Shown here: positions 34,801-44,767 of the stretch, one piece after another
Numbering within the stretch: position 1 is the stretch's first letter
How the letters are laid out: each line of letters begins with the position of its first letter
Origin: Trileptium ribeirensis
Taxonomy: Eukaryota > Nematoda > Enoplea > Enoplida > Thoracostomopsidae
NCBI GenBank assembly: GCA_030248225.1
Contig: JASANE010028245.1
Span: 1 to 64,000, forward strand
Direction of reading: 5' to 3'
Length of the DNA: 64,000 nt
Translations under genes and position numbers: made by a program
The notes under the pieces: model-generated
What the model saw: only the letters and a program-made list of their open reading frames with translations
Told to the model about the DNA's origin: nothing
Database searches by the model: none

Positions 34801-37800
34801 CGATGAAATATGACTGAACTATGGTTAAAAAATAAATTTTGCTGAATTTGAGCTCCATTTGAGGAAACTGTGCTCGCTTGGCTCATCCTTTTAAGTAGTA
34901 AAACACGATCGGATAACAAACCTTAAGCGCGACGGCGATCGAGTCTTGAGCGTCGGGTTTGAGTATTAGTTTTGTAGGATATATTAACTCGAGAACGTCG
35001 GCTTCGGTCATTTTCGGATTGCAGTTCTAAGACTCAAAACAAAATAATTATAAAAAAAATAATTTGATATATAAAAAATACGGTTATCCATTGCTAAATT
35101 CTTGTGTCCTATAATCATAAAATACTTTCGCGAAATATTTTTAAGTTATGACACTGCTCAACCGGAGCACACACCAAAACACCGATATATACACCATGAT
35201 GATAACCAATGGTTAGAATAAAATGAAAATAATAATCTATTTAATGGTAAATAAACAACAATCCAACTATAATAACAGATGCCACTCGTTCTGTGTTTTG
35301 GGCATTCTAATCGCAGATGTTGAAACTCAGACTATAGATTTTATCCGTCCTTGGATAACCATGCACCTTGCGGTGCTGTCGCAGAATTAATTTAAATCTA
35401 ATCATTCGTACAGCAAGGAGCTGACTCTGTTGCGTCAAGCATGAAATACAGTAGTATTCGAGTTGCAATTCAAAAACTTACACCAAAAATAAAATAAACC
35501 TAAAAATACATTAATTTTGGTTATTCTGCATTCAGCTAATAAACCTTCCTTCTTAATTTATTCCCTTTAACGTCTCAATGTTAAGATACAATATCAATAC
35601 ATCAAGCGCACCGCGTGAGGGCCATATTCCGCCCATTTGAAAACCACTGATGAGACCAAAAACATGGAATTTTTTTTAATTTTTCATTCACAACATCCAC
35701 GAAAATCCGCCATTTCGCTAAAGAAAAGGGAGAGCTGAGGAAATGATCCCTAATGTCCCAACGCTGACGAGTATTGGCCTTCGACCACTGCAGTATGACC
35801 CTTTACATTATTAGTCTTGACTCAGAGAAATTTTTTTCTCTTCCACAAACGTAATGTGCTATGCAACTGATAGGTGGTATCTGTTGCCAACCAAAGTCAC
35901 AGGATGCAGTAACACTGGCGTCAAAAACGTAGACAAAACAATATATACATCGTTTTCGATCAATAATTATTTTACACTTATTTCTGGACGTAACTGTTTA
36001 TTTGCAAAAAAAGTAGCCATATAAAGCATCTAAGTGATCATCAAAAGGCATTTTATTTTGAACAATAAAAAATAGAGCTGGCTTCTCCAAACCGGGGGAA
36101 CTATTCGGCTCCCCCTCCCGCCAAAAAAAATTTGCCTCCCACACTTCGATTTTAGTTCCAAAATTGTTCGAAAAGCGTTAATTTTTTACAGTTTTTGTAG
36201 TTTTTTTCGATTCTTAGACCCAAAGTGCTCGAAAAACGTTCATTTTTACAGTTTTCGCAACGTTTACACCTTTCCCCAATGGGAAAGTGGACAAGTCAGT
36301 AGCGTGTAGATTTTAATAACCCATATTTTTGCAGCAAGCACGACGTTGTCCACAGGAAACTCGGGCAATGCCATTTTTTCGGCTTCTTCTGTCATCAGTG
36401 CATATACGAATGTCGTGAACTGGGAGAGCCTTAAAATCAATTAATACAATACAAACAACATTTTAGCCCTGACGTTTTGTTGGCTTGAATTTTAAACTTA
36501 ACACAAAACTTAAATCCGTTCAGTCGACGCAATCAATACTATTATATCACACTACAAACTAGTAGCTCGCAAGCGAGGGGAAACGAGCGAGCGTGACCTC
36601 ACACTTTACAGACCCAGTCGTTCCTCATGTTCATAATGATAATCAAAGACGAAACCAAAGCAACCCGTCTCTTCAGGAAGATCAGGCGAACTTAACCAAG
36701 TCTCGAATGTTTGGCTTCAAAGCTTGGCAACATTTCCCAAATCTCGAATTTTTGGGTTCAAATGTTAGGGTCTGGTCCTCAAACTCGACCATCATTAATC
36801 ATGGAAAATATTGACAATACATCAAAAACATTCCTGTCATCGTTTTCAGCGTGGTCGAAAACCTAGGGACCTGTCTTTTCACGGAGATCTGGCAAAATTA
36901 ACCAAATCTCGAATTTTGCAGTTCACACTACAGGTGGTCCAACGACCTTTAACCCATTTTTCTGGGTTAGATTGAAGTCCCACAAAAATAACGTAAGAGA
37001 CAAAGTTGTAGCTCTCGTTGAGGCGAATACGGAATGTGCCCTCCGTTTTTCGCTCTGCCTTCTATTTTTCGAGTTATAGACACATATATACGCAACTCAA
37101 AAACCGAAATATCAAAAAAGTTAAATTTTGACCCTTCTGACCCGTTTCTTACCCGAAACCCGACCAGCAATGCACATCAAACCTACAAAAGAATCATAAG
37201 ACCATAACGGTTCATTTAAAAAAAAGTTTGTGAAAATCCATCGATCCAGTGTCGAGCTATGAAAATCACAGACAAACAAAAAAAAGAAATTTTCCCCTAT
37301 TCGCACGCTAGCAACCTATTTGGGGAAACTCGCTTCGCTCGTTTCAATAATGCTTAAATAACTCTGAAACTAACTAAACTAAATATTCCACATATTATTG
37401 TGCTTTGCTAAATCTGTTTATCTGACAAAAACGTCTGCATATTTACAATATCTAGACAAAACTTTTACAAAATGTTACTTAGAAATCATACAACATTTTG
37501 CCATTCGCACCTAACTGGATCTTAATGAGACACATTATGTATAGCTGACAGATAAACAACTAAAAATAAGATAAAATGTGTTTATTCATGATTATATTTT
37601 TGTTTTATTAAAGTTAACTTGATGCTTTAACAACAATATTACTCTCCAATCTTGCTTTAGTTGCTAGATGGAATACAACTGCACTGCATTCATAAAAATC
37701 ATTTCATTTTTATAGCTTAGATACTTTAGATAATAAATTAAGCTGACGCCTTAACGAAGAATAGATTTTAATGCTATTCTTTTTTATATGGAAAAAACAC

Positions 37801-40800
37801 TTTTCAATTGTTAGTAATTTATTGTAGTGGCACCTAAAAATTAGAGCATTATGTTACAAAAAATCACAATTTTAAAATTAATGTAAAACATTAAACAAAT
37901 AATTAGTCAGAAATTACAATAATTTTACCTACCTATCAGATGACACATTTGGCGCAGCTGCTGAAATTCGTGCAAACGCTTCTTTGAATTCCAGCAATCC
38001 GATATGTCGTGACTGAAACCTGGAGCGTAGTGGTGGATCCAAGGAATGCCCGCGAAAGCGTGGAACATGGAGTCCGAGAGCAATTACGCTGAACCGCTCG
38101 TTCACACGAACCAAGTTCCAATCGGACAATTGCTCAGCGCTATGAGTCTAAATAAAACATGACACACATTGTTTATGCATGCATCTTAGACTTCGTACAT
38201 TTTTGTGCACAAATATAGTTGAATGAACAATGACACATATTGTCTGGAATGCCCACGAAAGCGTGGAACATGGAGTCCGAAAGCAATTACGCTGAACCGC
38301 TCGTTCACACGAACCAAGTTCCAATCGGACAATTGCTCGGCGCTATGAGTCTAAATAAAACACGACACACATTGTTTATGCATGCATCTTAGACTTCATA
38401 CATTTTTGTGCACAAATATAGTTGAATAGTCTGGAATGCCCGCGAAAGCGTGGAACATGGAGGCCGAGACCAATTACGCGGAACCGCTCGTTCACGCGAA
38501 CCACGTCCCAATCGGACAATTGCTCAGCGCTATGAGTCTAAATAAACCATGACACACATTGTCTATGCATGCATCTTAGACTTCAAAAAATTTTTTGCAC
38601 AAATATAGTTGAATGAACAATGACACATATTGTCTGGAATGCCCGCAAAAGCGTGGAACATGGAGTCCGATAACAACTACGCTGAACCGCTCGTTTACAA
38701 GAACCAAGTTCCAATCGGACAATTGCTCGGCGCTATGAGCCTAAATAAAACATGACACACATTGTCTATGCATGCATCTTAGACTTCATACATTTTTGTG
38801 CACAAATATAGTTGAATGGTCTGGAATGCCCGCGAAAGCGTGAAACATGGAGTCCGAGAGCAATTACCTTGAACCGCTCGTTTACAAGAACCAAGTTCCA
38901 ATCGGACAACTGCTCGGCGCTATGAGTCTTAATAAAACATGACACACATTGTTTATGCATGCATCTTAGACTGCATACATTTTTGTGCACAAATATAGTT
39001 GAATAGTCTGCAATGCCCGCGAAAGCATGGAACATGGAGTGCGACATCAATGACGCTGAACCGCTCGTTCACACCAACCAAGTTCCAATCGGACAATTGC
39101 TTGGCGCTATGAGTCTAAATAAACCATGACACACATTGTCTATGCATGCATCTTAGACTTCATACATTTTTGTGCACAAATATAGTTGAATAGTCTGGAA
39201 TGCCCGCGAAAGCGTGGAACATGGAGTCCGACAGCAATTACGCTGAACCGCTCGTTTACAAGAACCAAGTTCCAATCGGACAATTGCTCGACACTATGAG
39301 TCTAAATAAAACATGACACACATTGTCTATGCATGCATCTTAGACTTCATACATTTTTGTGCACAAATATAGTTGAATGGTCCGGAATGCCCGCGAAAGC
39401 GTGGAACATGGAGTACGAGAGCAATTACTTTGAACCGCTCGTTCACACGAACCATGTTCCAATGGGACAATTGCTCGGCGCTATGAGTCTAATCAAACCA
39501 TGACACACATTGTTTATGCATGCATCTTAGACTCCATACATTTTTGTGCACAAATATATGTAGTTGTAGATTCTATATTATAGAAAACACAAACAAGTAT
39601 ATACAAAACGCGAAGACGTGGCTTTGTTTCTCTTTTCAAAATTAAAATAAACAATGTTAATAAAAGAAAATTTCCTCTTTCTATAAATCAGTACGTTTCA
39701 GAAAACTATTTATCAACAGTTGTAGTAAGAATCATGAGCTTAGCAGACCGACATTAATGTCATATTGTTGAAAAAGCCTGCATACCAATTATAAAGTTGC
39801 AACATTGACATTGTTCGTGCGCTGTATTGGATTGGGTTTAAAAATAGTATATAAATGGCACAGCGGTTTTGGTTTCACTTTGTATCACAACAGAAACAAA
39901 TATTTTCATGTTTTCAATTATGTGATCATTATTATGACACTAAAACTAGCAAACGTAGTAAATTACAAAAAAAATTAGCGGAGCAATAGGCAAAGTATTT
40001 TATATCTTATTTATGTTTACATAAGTATTTCAACTATATAAATATTTAATCAATTTATAATAAGTACCACGTTTTAGACAATTGATGTCAAATCCACCAT
40101 ACAAAAAGCTAGCTACCTAAAAATTAGCTGATTAATTAGTAATATCAACCAAATAGGTAATTAATTAAGTAATTATCACACATGATAAAATCTTAAGCTT
40201 TAAAGGTCACATATTCATGATCAGCAGCGACATCGAAAACCCCAGAGCGCAAAAATCTGCAATTTCGGAGTGAATTTAAAATTTGCGTTAGAATTAACTA
40301 ATTAGCATATATAGCCAAGTTTTCGAGCATCAAAAATATCATATTCATGATAAACGACATAGAAACCTCCTGTGTGCAATTTTTTTCACTTCTCAACACT
40401 TTAAAAATTCGCTATTTAATAACTAGTGAAGCTCGCTTGCGAGCCAGAATTCGAGTGGTGAGAACAATCTCCCGAAGTTTGTTGTAGAAAGCACACACAA
40501 ACAAAGCCTACATACATTACGCAGGTGCAGCATTATATAAACCGTGAGTGATGAGTTATAGTTACGCCCGCCTCTTTTGATAGCCAACGTATGCAGTAGA
40601 CAAAACATCATACAAAAACAATCAACTAACAATTTAATAATTCAATAAAACCCTAAATTGACCGTGAAAAGGACGTTAAAGAATTCAAACCGACACTTGA
40701 GAAAAATCTCATTTTTCATACCAAGTATGAAGCAGAAGTGTGAAAAATATTTGCCACACAATATTCTTGACACTCGCAATGAGCAATTCGGCCCAGAAAA

Positions 40801-43084
40801 CCCCATATAAGACACTAAAACCAGCAATAAGCACACATTTAGGTGCATTTCCCACGACTTCTCACCAAAAATTGCGAAAACGTCATTTTTTATGCCAAGT
40901 AAGAACCAGAAGTGTAAAAAATATTTGCCCAACAATATTTTTAACACTTGCAATGAGTTTATCTGCCCAGAAAACCCCATATAAGATACTAAAAGCAACA
41001 AAAACACACATTTAGGTGTATTTCCCACGCTTTTCACCAAATATGTAATTTTGCGCCAACTATAAGCTTATAGGCTCCAGGCTGGGAAGTAGTTGAAAAA
41101 CGTGTTATATATCATTGGAAAGCCCTGGTAAAGCTACATGGAATAGGCCTATTAGTTTGCGGATAGCTCGTGCACTTATTGACAAAAGTCACAAAAACTG
41201 GAGGGGATGCCCGAAAAATGGGCCAAAATGATGTCATTTTGCCCCTTAACTTTTCTCACGGCAAAAAATTCAAAAATCAGGCTCCGTCACTACACCTAAA
41301 TCGACCATTGCGGTTCGAAAGCGAGCTCATTCCACTCGAATTCAATTAATTAGTAACTGGCTAAATAACTACGTAAATAATTAGCATGTTTTTAACATCC
41401 TCGAACAGTAATAAACACTATATTCGTAATCATAAGAGCGAGATATAGAAAACGCCCCAAAATAATAGCTTTAAACTAATTTTTCATTGAAAAATAAGCA
41501 ATTTGTGTTTCAAAATACTAAAAATGATTAACACGCTCAACTAATTAGTTAATTATTAATTAACTAGAATAAATTTTGACAAAAAATATCTCTTGCACTT
41601 GAAGAATATTAGGCCTTTCAAAAATCAGCCCAGTCGTTATTGAGGAGTTCGAATGACTGCAAGACGGTGTCGATTTTTCCCCTTTGACAAAAACAAAAAC
41701 ACTTCGATGACAAAACCATTACTTTGTGTGTAATAATAAAAAACCATTTAATACTAAAATATGCCGAGATGAAAAATATTAATATAAATTCCAAAAATGT
41801 ACGCTTATGAGGGCACGGTGATAACCTGGAGACATAAAAGGAACCCGCGAAGACAGATTCCAAGTATGGATTAGTTGAGAATTCATTTATGTTGAAAAAT
41901 TAAACAAAAAATAATATCTTATCGTTACACGGTAATATGAATAGTCTCGTGTCATACCTAAAGTTTTCGATAGGATCCAATACTTACCTTTAATTTGGAA
42001 GACAGAATATAGAAGTATTGCTCATGTAGATTTAGACAACTGGGTTAAAACCATGGTTGACTGTATAATACAGATCGATGAATCTAGAGAGATGTTCTAC
42101 GAAGAGATACTAATGCAGTTTAAACCGCAATAACGACTTTATCCGTTGGTATATATATTGCACAAATGGTAATAAAAGTGTATTAAAGGTATTAATTTTA
42201 AATAAACAGATACAAATGATATATTATTATTTTTTATTATAGTTAAGTTTTTCATGCTGGACACTTCATCAACATTCGAGGGCTATTTTTGCGATTGTGG
42301 CAACAAATACAATATGCCTAATTTTTCTACTCCTGAGGATAATTTTATATTTATTCCAGATTTACTAATGGCATGGAATTATGAATAAAATTTTTTGTGA
42401 AATTTTTAAGACTGAGAAATGGGACCAAAGACATGGTCAGAAAGCGAAAAAGAATCTACCTAAAATATATAACTCTGGACTGTAACAAAATTTTTGTAAA
42501 TCAAGATAATTATTTCCTTTCAAACAAAAATAATTCGGAAATCCAATTACAAATGATTAAGATATAAGAATTTTACTTGTCAAACCACATATTCCAAAGC
42601 TATTTTCTCGTTGAATAGAAACATAACGCTAGTCTGAACTACATTACCTTTACCTTATCTATATGTTTACCAATAAAATATTAATGGAATTATCAAAGAA
42701 CTGTGAATTAAGGGTAAAATATGAAAAACCAATTCTAATCTGAAAAAATCAAAAATACTTAGGTGCGCCCCTACGGGAAGTGCTCAAAATGTTGGTAGAA
42801 CTACCAAAAATTGGGCGAACAAATTTTAATTCCTATATGGAAAACTCATGGCGAAAATATTGTAGACGTGAGAAACCGCACTATTATTTCGTCAAAAATT
42901 CAAAAAACTTACCCACCTGAAGCAGCTTATCGTATTTCGTCGGTGCTACCAAAAATCGACCATCGTCCAGATTCATTTCCCGATTCTCGAGCAAATTATT
43001 CAGTATCGGTAACACGTTACGTTCAGTTTTTTCGATGCCATCGAGGACTAAAACCCGGCCATGTAGTGCAGCACGAACAGCACT
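25647..43084 (-). CDS. VWA8: VWA8-type AAA+ ATPase, internal nine exons (partial)
   Basis: Nine exons, in transcript order: 43084-42917, 38147-37933, 36429-36321, 35026-34922, 33972-33838, 33567-33481, 31440-31393, 29442-29365 and 25807-25647. Every junction is in phase and they total 1,106 nt, about 368 residues. They follow vertebrate VWA8 closely as I recall it: NVLPILNNLLENREM, FSVIALGLHVPRFRG with LDPPLRSRFQ, DICLIGNK joined to GSGKTTLVQKF (Walker A, G-x-x-G-x-G-K-T), LGYDPVFIMLYQ, DMTSRDLIQQR and SPLVNAA. VWA8 is a mitochondrial, dynein-like multi-AAA ATPase with a C-terminal VWA domain and about 1,900 residues in vertebrates. Only the end of AAA1 and the start of AAA2 are here. The 5' exons and the 3' two-thirds were not found. 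Confidence 0.92.
26612..26779 (+). other. Unassigned exon-like open segment
   Basis: On the + strand a TTTACAG acceptor and ACG|GTAACT donor bound an open frame including FFTIVRSIENIFDSEASVS. The opposite strand is also open between a GCTTATGCAG acceptor and a GTAAAC donor. I recognise no family in either reading. It could be a chance open segment or an exon of an unseen gene nested in the VWA8 intron. Confidence 0.2.
27050..27930. repeat. Diverged dispersed repeat, copy 2
   Basis: Partner of the repeat at 22700-23560, with blocks in the same order. On the + strand it retains coding-like text, for example VVVSKIVDHHELLRMVFRCE, broken by frameshifts and stops. Probably an old mobile-element remnant of undetermined class. 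The two copies flank the last visible VWA8 exon. Confidence 0.4.
28209..28288. repeat. Near-perfect hairpin, arms of about 39 bp
   Basis: The left arm begins AATTTGAAAGTGAAGGGAAT and the right arm ends with its reverse complement, with a loop of only a few bases around TATATTATA. Arms differ by one or two indels. It may be a foldback MITE or a transcribed hairpin, being intronic to VWA8. Confidence 0.8.
28334..28453. mobile_element. Palindromic MITE, TIR CAGTCACGCTCAGAAATAAA
   Basis: About 120 bp with long inverted arms: CAGTCACGCTCAGAAATAAA at the left and its exact reverse complement at the right. The arms extend inward with some mismatches to AAATCGCTCGC. The end sequence is related to the TA-flanked element at 31601, which suggests a Tc1/mariner-derived MITE family. 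Confidence 0.7.
29365..29442 (-). CDS. VWA8: VWA8 exon: AAA2 Walker A
   Basis: Twenty-six codons, acceptor TTCTTTTCAG, donor GTAATA. Reads GSGKTTLVQKFAQMLGYDPV, then FIMLYQ. Together with the preceding GNK it makes G-N-K-G-S-G-K-T. Vertebrate VWA8 has GGKGCGKT here. LGYDPVFIMLYQ closely follows the family. Confidence 0.94.
29443..31392 (-). other. VWA8 intron with 54-bp minisatellite
   Basis: About 2 kb. The right-hand half is the 54-bp array at 30261-31336. The left part has no recognised feature. Confidence 0.6.
30261..31336. repeat. 54-bp minisatellite, about 20 units, three-unit higher order
   Basis: The unit begins AGCAGAACCATGTCAGGAGC and includes ATTTCACCATTACAAATATA. Because 54 is a multiple of three, both strands keep long open frames; the - strand frame repeats an 18-residue unit with FCFYICNGEI. 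A C/G variant (TACTCAAT or TACTGAAT) recurs every third unit over much of the array, implying amplification of a 162-bp trimer. It sits in a VWA8 intron with no start context, so I do not call a protein. Confidence 0.93.
31393..31440 (-). CDS. VWA8: VWA8 mini-exon leading into Walker A
   Basis: Only 16 codons: MTASHSVHDICLIGNK, corresponding to vertebrate QSHMVKDICLIGGK. The acceptor is TTTTAGCACAG; using the first AG instead would break phase. The donor is GTCTTG, non-consensus after position 2. The Walker A loop is split between this exon (GNK) and the next (GSGKT). Confidence 0.88.
31441..33480 (-). other. VWA8 intron, TA-flanked MITE, otherwise nothing recognised
   Basis: Two kilobases of AT-rich intron. 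Apart from the MITE at 31601-31768 I see only short broken frames. Confidence 0.5.
31601..31768. mobile_element. Tc1/mariner-type MITE with TA flanks
   Basis: The left end CAGTCACAGCCAGAATTAAG and the right-end reverse complement CAGTCGCGACCAAAAATAAG are imperfect inverted repeats, and TA dinucleotides flank both ends as expected for Tc1/mariner insertion. The 168-bp interior is made of TTTCGATT-type phrases and cannot encode a transposase. Confidence 0.65.
33481..33567 (-). CDS. VWA8: VWA8 exon
   Basis: Twenty-nine codons, phase 0, acceptor TTTTGATTAG, donor GTTAGT. Reads LQYSLLPQPHTNADRNSRLP, then KRLDLHRFR, matching the family motif LLSQPCASDRF and its following helix. A second AG, 11 bp further in, would break phase with the previous exon. 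Confidence 0.82.
33838..33972 (-). CDS. VWA8: VWA8 exon, linker between AAA1 and AAA2
   Basis: Forty-five codons, acceptor TTTTCAG, donor GTAATA. Reads NFNIKSASDPSAKIANIRRD and ends VVTSLWNKKEFNLK. The final part follows the VWA8 beta-strand motif VTIRIADKEVTIKV. Most of the linker is poorly conserved, so support comes mainly from position and phase. Confidence 0.8.
34155..34300 (-). other. Open segment in VWA8 intron, not spliced in
   Basis: A good acceptor (TTGTTGTCAG) precedes an open frame with SIHELKTPLSAIFYLMETD and a stop shortly after. The expected VWA8 junction between the 34922 and 33972 exons is complete without it, and no GT donor in phase exists. It is left unassigned; see the rejected list for the histidine-kinase resemblance. 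Confidence 0.25.
34922..35026 (-). CDS. VWA8: VWA8 exon
   Basis: Thirty-five codons, phase 0 both ends, with acceptor GAGTCTTAG and donor GTTTGT. Reads NCNPKMTEADVLELIYPTKL, then ILKPDAQDSIAVALK. It aligns with the vertebrate stretch around AIQWLYPYSILLGHEG and GVLK, the lid part of AAA1. Confidence 0.88.
35027..36320 (-). other. VWA8 intron, nothing recognised except a weak MITE-like pair
   Basis: A weak inverted pair bounds about 35907-35996 (CAGTAACACTGGCGTC and its partner near GGACGTAACTG), resembling the Tc1-type MITE ends. No other feature is supported. Confidence 0.4.
36321..36429 (-). CDS. VWA8: VWA8 exon
   Basis: Reads LSQFTTFVYALMTEEAEK, then MALPEFPVDNVVLAAKIW, matching VWA8 LPDFPLD-type sequence. 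The split Arg codon with the 37933 exon fits exactly. The donor is GTTATT, weak, but in phase with the next exon. A stronger-looking GTGTAA donor further on (after 36279) would add residues with no counterpart in the family. Confidence 0.88.
36430..37932 (-). other. VWA8 intron, nothing recognised
   Basis: 1.5 kb without recognised genes or arrays. Two CGAGCGAAGCGAG-type motifs occur, near 36575 and 37330. Confidence 0.5.
37933..38147 (-). CDS. VWA8: VWA8 exon: AAA1 sensor / arginine-finger region
   Basis: Acceptor TTTTATTTAG, donor GTAGGT, 215 nt, phase 0 in and 2 out. It reads THSAEQLSDWNLVRVNERF, then SVIALGLHVPRFRG, then LDPPLRSRFQSRHIG. LRSRF is the conserved arginine-bearing end of the AAA1 core in VWA8. 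The first 101 bp of this exon, with the adjacent intron end, is the source of the tandem array at 38248-39552. Confidence 0.94.
38047..39552. repeat. Tandem array of partial VWA8 exon copies with their 3' splice sites
   Basis: The first 101 bp of the VWA8 exon at 37933-38147 plus roughly 86-102 bp of upstream intron are repeated seven more times. The exon-start equivalents on the - strand are 38147 (real), 38350, 38537, 38740, 38927, 39114, 39301 and 39488, with spacing 187 or 203 bp. Every copy keeps the AG acceptor. Each copy breaks at the same point, after the GGGCATTCC equivalent, and lacks the second half of the exon and its donor. Coding-like text (SDWNLV, VIALGLHV) survives in most copies. 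Confidence 0.93.
40700..41035. repeat. Direct repeat, 2 x about 165 bp
   Basis: Two copies share TATTTGCC, CCCAGAAAACCCCATATAAG and AAGCACACATTTAGGTG-like blocks in the same order with scattered differences. Both contain CCACGACTTCTCACCAAAA or close variants at the end. Intronic, function unknown. Confidence 0.75.
41944..42543 (+). other. Run of three short coding-like open segments, unassigned
   Basis: Three consecutive open stretches on the + strand: one to a stop at 42131-42133 (contains HVDLDNWVKTMVDCIIQIDE), one from about 42243, after a strong TTTTTTATTATAG acceptor, to a stop at 42386-42388 (contains EGYFCDCGNKYNMPNFSTPE), and one from about 42390. AATAAA signals follow the first and overlap the second stop. 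Composition is protein-like, but I recognise no family. It could be a decayed mobile element, a retrocopy, or exons of a nested gene. Confidence 0.3.
42917..43084 (-). CDS. VWA8: VWA8 exon: AAA1 Walker B region
   Basis: Acceptor GTTTTAG, donor GTGGGT, exactly 56 codons, phase 0 at both ends. It reads SAVRAALHGRVLVLDGIEKT, then NVLPILNNLLENREMNLDDG, then a segment ending YDKLLQ. VLVLDG is the Walker B strand position, where vertebrate VWA8 has a hydrophobic strand and EG. The preceding exon (expected RDTTE and QRREI motifs) was not found upstream in the window. Confidence 0.93.
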
Positions 43085-44049
43085 CTAAAACATGACTAAA
43101 ATTAGAACTATATTAATTATCACGAAAGTTGGAAATTCCAAAGTTCCGTTTTTTGAAAACTTCGTGTTGTATTTATATTTTTGTGTTTTCATGATACCCT
43201 ACATACATCATTTCTATACAAACACGTAGGTTCCTCTTGTCTTCGTCTTCATCTTCTGATATCAGCCTCCGCCTACTCGGAGACACACGGCGGCTCAAGG
43301 TGTCAAGCAAAAGACATGAAGCCAATAATATGCACCATTCGAAATTGAATAATAATCACTGCATGTCAGCAATAAAACTGTTATCAATTTTCGCTTTTAG
43401 AATTGTTACTTTAACAGTTCAGTTCAGCAAAAACCATGAATGATATACCAACGTCATTGTGTCGAATGGGTTTATGGTCCAGATACTGGCGATATATTTA
43501 TGACGTAGCGGTTATTTATAAAGCCCCGACGAAACGACTCACGCAGTTAGTGTTGAACTTTTAGCCCACCACGAACCCTATCATGAAGGTATAGAACAGG
43601 CAAGACACTATGTTTCGGAAGCGTCCAGCCAGTAATAGTGATGCGGACCGGGGTCGGACCAGACTGGACCGCAGATACCGCGGACCGGACCGCTGAGGTT
43701 GCGGATCGGACTGGTCGAACGGTCCGGTCCGGATCGGACCGCTCGTGCTTAGCCGGACCGCACACTAAAGCGATATTTTGCACTAATTCCCGTGTCTCCG
43801 GCAAAAATATGTTAACGCTTCAATTTATGATGACTCATCATCATTATTGGTGCTTTTATTTTTTCTGCTTCAATTTCATTGTGTTGTTATGCTTTTTATT
43901 TCTGCGTTGGCGTACGTGGTGGCACTTTTTGTTTTGTGCAAATTATGTGTATTCTGAAATTTGAATAAAGACATACATGTTAGGCGAATCGCTTTCAATT
44001 TTTGAATAACAACCTAACGTATCTTCATGTAATTTCCATTTTAGCCCTT

Positions 44050-44330
44050 TGCCATGGTCCTAAACGGGGATATTTTGCATAGCTTCCAACTCATTTGAGA
44101 ACTACTCGCGAAGATTCGCTAAAGCCGCTTGAAATAAATCCTTTGCCTCAGCTTTAAAATCTTTGATATTTTTGCTAGTTTCAACGCTGGTTACAATATT
44201 GTTCTCATAATTTTTCCATATCGTTATATCGTGCTGCAACAGGTGTACCGAGTTTGGACAAGTGGTGTTCAATGCTACAAGCCCACATATTGGGACTGGC
44301 TTGTATGGACGGTAATATAGGATCTCTTAC
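44050..44330 (-). pseudogene. Coding-like relic inside the hAT element
   Basis: The - strand reads LLQHDITIWKNYENNIVTSV and KDFKAEAKDLFQAALANLRE in one frame, broken by a stop, with further text upstream in another frame (KPLHLGVIRFFWVRDPI). The second phrase faintly resembles the QPLDxGVI segment of pogo/Tigger transposases. I cannot assign it confidently; the flanking element is hAT-type. Confidence 0.25.
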
Positions 44331-44767
44331 CCAAAAGAAACGGATAACGCCAAGATGTAATGGTTTAATGCAAACCTGTAGAAACGCTTTCTAGATATAG
44401 CTTATAACACCAATGTTATACTGACGAAAGTGCACCAGTATTGCACATAAGTCTCCTAGTAGCTCCGCACCACGATATATGCAGTTATTAAAAATTGTTG
44501 CCGATTTACTCCATTTCGTGAATGCATAGTACACAAGGCGCGATTTTGTAGAATTAATCTTCTTGAGCTATTTTATTGTACAATGCTATCATAGGTTTTC
44601 ACGTCAAAAAATGAACATTATCCTATTTTAGGAAAATCTGTACGTATTTTAATATAAATGATAGTGTTGACAAATCAGCATGTGATTCTGATCGTAAAAA
44701 TATCACCTTGTGGCGTACACGTACTTTACTGCACCAATAACTGAAGAGCCACAGTTTAAATGTCTAA

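Larger units (their letters stand above)
39553..42916 (-). other. Rest of VWA8 intron: direct repeat and unassigned + strand open segments
   Basis: Includes a two-copy direct repeat (40700-41035) and a run of short open + strand segments (41944-42543). A/T-rich phrases such as TTAATTAGTAATT recur at about 40128, 41338 and 41537. Nothing else is recognised. Confidence 0.5.

Noticed and set aside
38766..39050. Apparent VWA8 coding in the array copies
   Set aside because: Each copy is a half-exon with no donor, running into intron sequence and stops. Treated as decoy repeats, not exons.
43547..43964. Frames rich in Arg, Thr, Asp and Pro on both strands
   Set aside because: They are translations of GGACCGG-type subterminal repeats of the hAT element.
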